This document shows positions 57,130 through 64,000 of a DNA stretch of 64,000 nucleotides, piece after piece. Numbering within the stretch: position 1 is the first letter of the stretch; every line of letters begins with the position of its first letter. The stretch is from Amorphophallus konjac. Taxonomy: Eukaryota > Streptophyta > Magnoliopsida > Alismatales > Araceae. The stretch lies in the NCBI GenBank assembly GCA_022559845.1, contig CM040121.1:506644566-506708565 (forward strand), in the 5' to 3' direction. The notes beneath the pieces were generated by a model. That model saw nothing but the letters and a program-made list of their open reading frames with translations. It ran no database searches and was not told the DNA's origin. The position numbers and the translations under genes are program-made.

Positions 57130-57940
57130 AACATTTTTTTGGGTTTTTATTTGAAACTGAGCATAGCACAGAGGGTCTCGAGCCTTACACAATCACCATC
57201 TTAAATTCATTAATCTTTCTTAAATGTCTTAACAAAAGGGTCAACGTGTTTATTGACTTATGCTTGTACTCATATTCTCTCGCGGCCCATCCTTCTTAGT
57301 AGGTCTTTGCCATCCTTTGAGCTTATAACCTACCATGGAGGGAGAAGTGATGGAATAAGTCAAGGAAGCTCACGGGAGGTTTTCGAGAATGGGGAAACTT
57401 TCCTCCCCTGCCCTAATACATGTTAGGATTCAGTTTTCGGCTTAGGGAAATTTTGTTGCTCTTTTCGCCCTTATTTAAACATGCTTACGACCATGGTTTT
57501 TCCTGAGGGGACTTTGCCCTCTTTACATGTTTGGTAACTTTCTTTTCCTTTTTTTTTTCAAATTTCTCAAATAGATAAAGACCTAATTGTACTTGGGCTT
57601 TAAGCATTTTATTCCCTTTTGGGCCCTGACTTCCACCTACTAGGGCGGCGGGCAGGTTTGGTTAGCATTCCTTGACTCGTACTCCCTCTCGTGAGCCGAA
57701 GAGAAGAGAATATGTAAAGTTTTTACACTCTTAGTTTGGGTCTGACTTTCCTCAAATTTTGGACTGCTCGAGTTTACGAGTAAAGCGTGTAGTGTGTGCG
57801 GGAATTAACCCCAAGGTTAAACCATCAAGACTGAAGAATAAATTAAGGATCTCAATTTTTCGGGCCCACGACCTATGTACTATGCCAGCCTACAATTTTT
57901 CATCATTTTTTTCTTCTTTTCTTCTTTTTCTTTCGAAGAC
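57130..57940. other. Noncoding spacer, pol 3' region of outer Tat
   Basis: No gene. Closely similar to 33561-34381. Confidence 0.6.
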
Positions 57941-59557
57941 TTAGGGGTAATACTTCTTCAGGTAAAGTCCATTCCAAGGGTGAGCCAGCTCTTCCCCTTC
58001 AGCATTAATCAATTTGTAGGTGTTACCAGGATAAACATCTTTTATAACAAAGGGTCCTTCCCAATTAGGTTGAAGTTTTGAACGAGGTCCACCTGACTTT
58101 ACAAAGATTCTTTTAATTACCATCTCACCGATTTTGAATTTTCTCTCAATTACTTTCTTTTGGTAAAAACGTGAAAACCTATTTTGATAAACACGCACAT
58201 GTTCAGCGGCGGCCAAACGCTTCTCATCTAGGAGTTCCAATTGAGTAAGGAGAGATTCACGACGCTCATCAATGGGAAACTCCTTGTCCAATTGTACTCG
58301 TAGAGAAGAGATAAGAATCTCATAAGGGACTACCGCCGCCATTCCACAAGTAAGGGCGAAAGGGGTTTGCCCGGTAGGCGTGCGAATGGAAGTGCGATAG
58401 GCCCAAAGAGATTCAACCAGCTTTTTCGGCCAATCCGAAAATTTATTAGCCTCACACGTTTTCTTGATAACCTTGATCAAAGTTTTATTAGTTGCCTCTG
58501 TTTGACCATTGCCCTGTGGATAATAAGGAGATGAATGATGCAATGTAATGTTATACCTATTGCAGAGGTCCTGAAGCTCCTGAGAGATGAATTGCGGCCA
58601 ATTGTCGGTGATGATGGTACTTGGGATGCCGAATCTTGCGATGACGTTCTTCATTATAAACTTGCAGACTGTTGACACTTTTATCTCCGCGTATGCTTCT
58701 ACTTCTGCCCACTTGGTGAAGTACTATGTGGCCGTAAGTATAAACGATTTTGGCTTCGTGAGGAGGTTCGAATCACCAAGAGGTCCAATGATATCGAAAG
58801 CCAACATAGAGAAAGGCCATGGGAAGGACATAGGATGGAGTGAAGAAGCAGGAGAATGAATCTTGTCGGCGTGCAGTTGACACTTGACACACCTTCGAAC
58901 ATAGATAGAATAATCCTCTTCTAGAGTGGGCCAATAGAAGCCTAGCCTAAGGATCTTCTTAGCTAGCATCTGACTATTCACATGACCACCACATACTCCC
59001 AAATGCGCCTCTTCCACAACCTTCCAAGATTCATCATCATCCAGGCACCTTAATAAAACTCCGGTGAGACCTCTTCTATAGAGCACACCTCCAACTAAAG
59101 TGTATCGCTGAGCAACCCTTCTAATGGCTTTCTTCTCTTCGGCCATGGCCTCCTCAGGATAGGATTGATCCTGGCAATATTTAGCAATTTCATAATACCA
59201 CGGCTTTTCCTCATCGTCCAACTCTTCCTCTAAATCCATTAACATAATCTCCTTATTCTCAATGATTCCTCCTTGCTTAAGCTTCTTAAGCACATCCTCC
59301 TTAATACTAAGAAAAGCTGGATCCTTGATAGCTGGAGTGAGACGCTTGTGAACAATAACGGAATGGAAATCTCTTTCGGGGAGGAAAACCAAAGAAGAAG
59401 CAAGAGCATCAGCTAGAATATTCTGATCACGAGGAACATGGATGAAGATTAGCTTGGTGAAAAGCTTGGCATAAGCAGAAGTCAATTCCTGATAGGGTTT
59501 GAGTTTAAGATTGAGCGTGTGATACTTGGTGAGCACTTGGCGAAGAATAAGCTAACT
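57941..59557 (-). pseudogene. Outer Tat: end of second RNase H and integrase
   Basis: Reads from RQVLTKYHTL through the last RNase H acid in LADALA, then the integrase HHCC region (HLGVCGGH...RRCVKCQLH), the catalytic Asp in LAFDIIGPLG, Asp in IITDNW and Glu in NGQTEATNKT, and a complete C-terminal domain to WNGLYLKKYYP. A single TAG at 58724-58726 interrupts it; the frame is otherwise open. Upstream it is cut by the solo LTR at 59562. This is the best preserved integrase in the window. Confidence 0.85.
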
Positions 59558-60439
59558 ATCACTGTTTGCGACCGCGGGGAGTCACTTGTCATTTTGTCCT
59601 CGCAGCGGGGGTGTAGACTCACCTTTTACGGAAGGTCGAGATAGGTTGACTGGGCACGCAGGGATTCCGGGGGTATTGAGAAGAAGACAGAGAGAATGAT
59701 ATGAACGCACTGGAAGGGATGGCGTATGGTTAATCATTCTGGGAGACTGGAACAGGGATGGCTGGGTGGAATGCGGGCGTGCCAGTCGATTTCTCGATAA
59801 TCACCTATGGAACCAAGGATTGACTGGGGAAGCGTCGCCAGGACGCGGCACGTGACTCGAGAGATCATGCGACACGTGGATAGAAGGGGTTCCACAGGTG
59901 CGAGTGCATAGGCGATTATGGGGATTCATGTACTGGACGTCTTTCCCCACCGGCCGCAAGCAACCGGTGTTTATTTTACATCGGATTGAATCCGAATACC
60001 TTTGTTTCTACTTCCGGAGAGAGAGTCAGGGACCCTAGGAGCCGCGACGTCGGGAGGGCTTAGTCCGTGCAACAGCGACATGGCAATAACAACACAATAT
60101 GGATTACTGGGGACAGAGAGACTGGTTCCAGCGAGGAGGGGAATCCGCTCCTTGGCTAGATTACATGACTTATATGCCATGAAAGGCATTTATATGGGGG
60201 CGTGAGAGCCCGGTTACAAGTGCTTGCAGGCCGCGGGACAGTTCCGTCATGCATGACGGTCTCGGGGTCATTGCATTATTGTGCGGGTATTTTCGCATTT
60301 GTACGTAGTGTCCATCAGAGGACCTATGACTGAGCATGATGGCACCCAAGGGGCGTCACAATGTATTCCCGACATGAGACAGTGTCGTGGTCGGGGCTGT
60401 AGGGGTGCCGTAGGCACCATTATGCTTGGGAAGTTTAGT

Positions 60440-61280
60440 GCTCGGGTGCCACGGGCCCCGATGTGACTGGAGTTGTTGGCAGTCGGGTGCCGGGGGCACC
60501 GTTGTGACTGGAGTTGTTGGTAGTTGGGTGCCGGGGGCACCGTTGTGACTGAAGTAGCTCGGTAGTCGGGTGCCGGTGGCACCGTTGTGACTGGGGCAGC
60601 TGGCAGTCGGGTGCCGGGGGCACCGTTGTGACTGGAGTTGTTGGCAGTCGGGTGCCGCGGGCACTGTTGTGACTGAAGTAGCTGGGTAGTCGGGTGCCGA
60701 CGGCACCGTTGTGACTGGGGTAGCTGGCAGTCGGGTGTCGGGGGCACCTTTGTGACTGGAGGAGGTGGGCGCCGGGAGACCTCGATGGTCGTGCTCGGGG
60801 CCCGATATGATTGGAGTCGGGTGCCGGAGGCATCGTTGCGACTGGAGTTGTTGACAGTCGGGTGTCGGGGGCACCGTTGTGACTGAAGGAGGGGGGCACC
60901 GAAAGACCTCGATGGTCGTGCTCGGGGCTCGATGTGACTGGAGTCAGGTGTCGAAGGCACCGTTGCGACTGGAGTTGTTAACAGTCGGGTGCCGGGTGCA
61001 CCGTTGTGACTGAAGGAGGCGGGCGTCGACAGATCTCGATGGTAGTGCTCGGGGCCCGATGTGACTGGAGTCGGGTGTCGGAGGCACTGCTGCGACTGGA
61101 GTTGTTGACAGTCAGGCGTCAGGGGCACCATTGTGACTGAAGGAGGCAGGCACCGGGAGATCTCGATGGTCGTGCTCGAGGCCCGATGTGACTGGAGTCG
61201 GGTGCCGGAGGCACCGTTGCGACTTGAGTTGTTGACAGTCGGGTGCCAGGGCACCGTTGTGACTGAAGGAGGCGGGCGCC
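60440..61280. repeat. Minisatellite with GGTGCCGGGGGCACC dyads
   Basis: About fourteen units of 55-65 bp in two alternating forms (GTTGTGACTGGAGTTGTTGG and a longer GTGACTGAAGGAGGCGGGC form). Each has CAGTCGGGTGCC...GGCACC and outer CAGTC/GACTG arms, so the units are nested inverted repeats. Confidence 0.85.
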
Positions 61281-62080
61281 GTGAAGAGGCTGAGACCCGA
61301 GTACAGGTGCATGTGTTCAACTGGTTTCATGCTATATGAGAGCCACGTGGGCTTTACAAATGGGCCAAGGAGGCCAAAGTACAACTGGCGCAAGCCGCGG
61401 GACAATTCCGACATATGGGCCGGTCCCCGGGTCAATGCGGGATAAAGCGGATATCCGCATATTTTACAGAGGCTCCCCATGAGGAGATCGAGACAGGCCC
61501 GACTGCCTAGGTGGCAGGGGCGGTTGTGGGATGGTGCCTGACGGAGGTTGGACGCGACTCGAGGTGAGCGGTCGGGTCCGGACCTCGGAAGGCGAATGTC
61601 GTCATGCTGGGGAGTCGAGGCTGGCCCCAAGAATATTACCCCCTGGCCAGGGTCTGGCTAACTCGAGTCATCCGTCAGAGCGGTCGGCGGTTAGCTCGAG
61701 GCGACCGGTAGGCACGCGGTTCCGTGACAGAAGTAGGTGCGACATCATGGCATATGCGCGGCCACCGTGGGTTGTCATACGCGGGCGGACCCGAGATACG
61801 GGTGTATTCACCGTCGTCATAGTGCCTTTTGTGCGACGGGCATGGACTTGTGTGAGATGGCTAGATGCCGCGTGAGGGAAGTACGTATGACATACCCTCG
61901 GCGTGTATAAGCCGATCAACAAGCCAACCACGCGCGCACTTAGTTCCTCGCGTCCCCGACCCTTGCCGAAGGCCTCGGGAGTCCGAGGGCGCGGCAGTTA
62001 GGTTGGAGGGTGTTGCATTGCATCCTTCATTCCATTTTCCATTTGCATTGCATGTTCCCTTTGCATTGAGCTCCCTAGGG

Positions 62081-62091
62081 GGGCTTTTATA
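62081..62091 (-). promoter_or_regulatory. TATA box of 4-kb LTR
   Basis: Minus-strand CTATAAAAGCCCC. The hairpin array starts 93 bp upstream in transcription sense. Confidence 0.55.
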
Positions 62092-62183
62092 GTGGAACCC
62101 GGACCAAGTTGAGGGTTGGGTTTGGTCTGGGTAAACCCTTGAAAATCTTTTTCTTTTTTTTGTGTTACGGAGTGGGGGAGGGA

Positions 62184-62571
62184 GGGTTTAGGCGGACCAG
62201 CCCAAGGGGCTGGTCTGGTTCGCCTAAACCCCTCCCCCAAGTGGGGTTTAGGTGGACTAGCCCAAGGGGCTGGTCTGGTCCGCCTAAACCCCTCACGGAG
62301 GGGTTCTTCTTTTGTTAAAAAGCTTTTTTTTAGTTTTGATGGGGTTTAGGCGGACCAACCTGAGGGGGCAGGCTGGTCCGCCTAAACCCTCCCCCAGGGG
62401 GGGTTTTGGCGGACTAGCTGGGTGCCTTTTTCAATTAAAAAAGCTTTTTTTTTGGGTTTAGTGGGGGTTTAGGTGGACCCGCCTTGGGGGTGAGGCTGGT
62501 TCGCCTAAACCCCTCCCCCAGGGGGGTTTAGGCGGACCAGACCCAGTCTTGGGTCTGGTCTGCCTAAACCC
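62184..62571. repeat. Long-arm hairpin array (GGTTTAGGCGGACCAG), 5 units
   Basis: Units at 62184-62231, 62244-62291, 62341-62389, 62464-62512 and 62524-62571. Arms of about 18-22 bp (GGTTTAGGCGGACC/GGTCYGCCTAAACC) surround a core that changes and stays complementary: AGCCC/GGGCT in unit 1, AGACCCA/TGGGTCT in unit 5. A partial unit lies near 62402. Confidence 0.9.
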
Positions 62572-62680
62572 CTCCCCGAAGGGGTTTACGCGGGTTTGAC
62601 CGAGGTTTAACTGGGTTTGACTGGGTTCGACTAGGTCAGAGTATCGAAAGACACCAATGCCCCCGTTATAAAAAGAAATT

Positions 62681-62728
62681 TTCTTCCGGGACCTGACCGC
62701 GTAGGTCGATCCGCCTGTGAGGGCGCAC
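62681..62728. repeat. GC-rich cassette, partial copy C
   Basis: TTCTTCCGGG followed by ACCTGACCGCGTAGGTCGAT and a GAGGGCGCA end. It shares the right half and the first bases of copies A (14384) and B (20281), with the middle missing. Confidence 0.7.
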
Positions 62729-63567
62729 AAGGGTGGTGCATGACGCGATGGGTTGTTGGGAGTCCCGAGTTGGGCTCGGACTTGCTGTAGAGTGGTTGGA
62801 GCATACGCGCCTACCAGGTGCTCGGGGAAATTCCCGACACGCGTGTGCGGGCCGTATACGGGTGCTGTGAGCTCCTGAAGCTTGCGGTTGGCCTTGACGG
62901 GTCTTCCTTTGACTTTAGAGGGCTAGAGGGAGGCGACTCGAGGGTAGACCCCGACCTCGTTGCTGGGTGCCACATGGCGTGGCTTGTAGTCAGGGCGCCT
63001 CCGTGTCGACTCCGGTGGCTGTGTTGAATGCAGGTAAACCCGTGAGTTGAGTGATCGGGGGTGGACCCGATCGATTGTTGATGTTGCCGTGGGTCACGAC
63101 TAGCTGGTTAGGACCCCTGGTTGGGCCCGGTGACTAGGGCGTCAACATGAAGAAGCCGTTTGTCTGGTGGTCAGGGTGACCCTCGCTCCTCGACGAAGAG
63201 TTGCCTGATGCGGCAGGCTGTTCTGAGTCCCGAGTTAACCCGGTTGTTGAAGCGTTGGTGGTGTGACACCGTATGCAGGGTGTCCGGGGGTAAACCCTGA
63301 ATCTTCACAGAGTGCCATAAGGTACGGCAGGTTGTCCCGAATCCTGAAACTGACCCGGTTGTCGAGAAACTGGCTGGCATAGTGCCATTTGCTTGGGGCC
63401 GATGCCCGGTTGTTATGTTACGCCGCTTGACCCGGTGAAGTGTCTTGATTTTCGAGCTCAACTTGACTGGTAGAGCAACTTTGGCGATGTGCCATTTTGC
63501 TCTACTTAGGGGGTATTTTCCTACGCTTAATCCTTGATTAATTCGAGAAAATAAGCCGGTGCCAACA
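62729..63567. other. U3 of 4-kb LTR, no gene seen
   Basis: GC-rich, with repeated short phrases such as CCCGAGTT and GACCCGGTTGT. No frame shows a domain. Confidence 0.4.
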
Positions 63568-63572
63568 ATCAC

Positions 63573-64000
63573 CTACAATCCGTAATTGGGTAACACCGAA
63601 TTGATGAGCGGCCTCCAGTCCTGCCAGAAGAGCCTCATACTCAGCTATATTATTTGTAACGGGAAATGCAAGCTGAGAGGCGAGTGGAATAGTGATACCC
63701 TCAGGTGATAGAAGAACAATGCCAATCCCCTTCCCTTTTGAATTCAAAGCTCCATCAAAATGTAACGTCCACATCGAATCGGGCGGATTGACGGACATTA
63801 GTTCCTCATCTGGAAACTCTGAGCGAACATGGTCGAATCTGGGGAGAGGGTGATGAGCTAGATGTTCTGCTATGGCATAGCCTTTAATCGCTTTTTGCTG
63901 AATGTAGATGATATCAAATTGAGAAAGGAAGCTTTGCCATCGTGCTAATCGGTCGGTTAGGATGGATTTTTCAAGAAGGAACTTGATTGGATTCATACGA
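63573..64000 (-). pseudogene. Outer Tat: RNase H and start of second RNase H
   Basis: Reads NPIKFLLEKSILTDRLARWQ through HFDGALNSKGKG and AEYEALLAGL to VGD, where the solo LTR interrupts it. It carries the first two catalytic acids of the second RNase H; the rest continues at 59557. The frame is open to the window edge. Confidence 0.9.

Larger units (their letters stand above)
59563..63567 (-). mobile_element. 4-kb solo LTR, Ty3/gypsy type
   Basis: 4005 bp with ATCAC duplications (59558-59562, 63568-63572); minus-strand termini TGTTGGCACCG...CGCAAACA. No second LTR, primer site or coding domain is found inside. A minus-strand TATA box (TATAAAAGCCC, 62081-62091) places U3 on the right. It contains the minisatellite 60440-61280, the hairpin array 62184-62571 and a partial GC cassette 62681-62728. 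The long minus-strand frames at 60268-61630 are read-through of the minisatellite and are not genes. Confidence 0.75.
1..64000 (-). mobile_element. Outer Tat-lineage Ty3/gypsy retrotransposon, interrupted, both ends outside window
   Basis: The outer layer is a minus-strand Tat element. Its own sequence remains at 1-166, 8673-8924, 45255-45355, 51894-59562 and 63573-64000, and the rest is later insertions. Joined in order, these pieces are colinear with the inner Tat element (16801-18012, 18738-21384, 30350-36400): antisense PMD1, dyad array, antisense PMD2, dyad array, integrase, second RNase H. Four insertions are each bounded by TG...CA termini and perfect 5-bp duplications. Its LTRs, gag, protease and most of the reverse transcriptase are not in the window. 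Lineage assignment to Tat rests on the extra archaeal-type RNase H between the usual RNase H and integrase. Confidence 0.85.

Noticed and set aside
60268..61630. Long minus-strand frames of up to 350 residues, proline/threonine-rich
   Set aside because: They are several overlapping frames of one minisatellite whose unit has few stops; no domain.
1..64000. Segmental duplication explaining the two Tat copies
   Set aside because: Each layer is bounded by TG...CA ends and its own 5-bp duplication, so nested insertion is the simpler reading.

Overview
The window is intergenic plant DNA made almost entirely of nested LTR retrotransposons. The evidence is Ty3/gypsy Tat-lineage gag-pol with a second, archaeal-type RNase H, Ty1/copia gag with CCHC knuckles, plant mobile domain (PMD) genes, TG...CA LTRs with 5-bp target-site duplications (TSDs), and initiator-Met tRNA primer sites. 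It points to an angiosperm with a large genome. I see no host gene, tRNA, rRNA or CRISPR array.

Layout. The whole window lies inside one old minus-strand Tat element (outer Tat). Its LTRs are outside the window. Reading left to right on the plus strand it holds an antisense gene PMD1 (pieces at 1-166, 8673-8924, 45255-45355, 51894-52060), an antisense gene PMD2 (52775-56363), then integrase and the two RNase H domains on the minus strand (59557-57941 and 64000-63573). Four insertions interrupt it: a gag-only copia element (167-8667, TSD CACCT), a second Tat element of the same family (8925-45249, TSD ATCGG), a gag-only gypsy element (45356-51888, TSD CAAGA), and a 4-kb solo LTR (59563-63567, TSD ATCAC). 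The inner Tat is itself interrupted by a gypsy LTR unit (12028-15314, TSD AGACT), a solo copia-type LTR (18967-20591, TSD AGAAG) and a three-LTR gypsy tandem (21385-30344, TSD CAGGG/TAGGG). Without these the inner Tat is about 22.4 kb, so it belongs with the giant Tat/Ogre-type elements.

Genes. Each Tat copy carries two plus-strand PMD genes, antisense to gag-pol. PMD1 has a TATA box and a poly(A) signal of its own. PMD2 has eight exons, phase-0 introns with GT-AG signals, an acidic first exon, a PMD and a C-terminal coiled coil. All gag-pol frames and both PMD2 copies carry stops or frameshifts. The cleanest frames are the inner PMD1 main exon and the outer integrase C-terminal half.

Most unusual signal. 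The noncoding parts of the Tat family contain roughly 70-80 short dyad units built as TGACG-CC...GG-CGTCAATT. They lie upstream of the LTR TATA box, upstream of the PMD1 TATA box, upstream of PMD2, inside PMD2 intron 1, downstream of PMD2 and in the gag leader. The cores differ from unit to unit but stay self-complementary, and two diverged copies keep nine colinear units in intron 1. Several unrelated elements here carry their own dyad arrays with different sequences, often near their promoters. This is the best candidate for an undescribed system: element-specific palindromic arrays, possibly read by a cognate element protein or by host bZIP factors.
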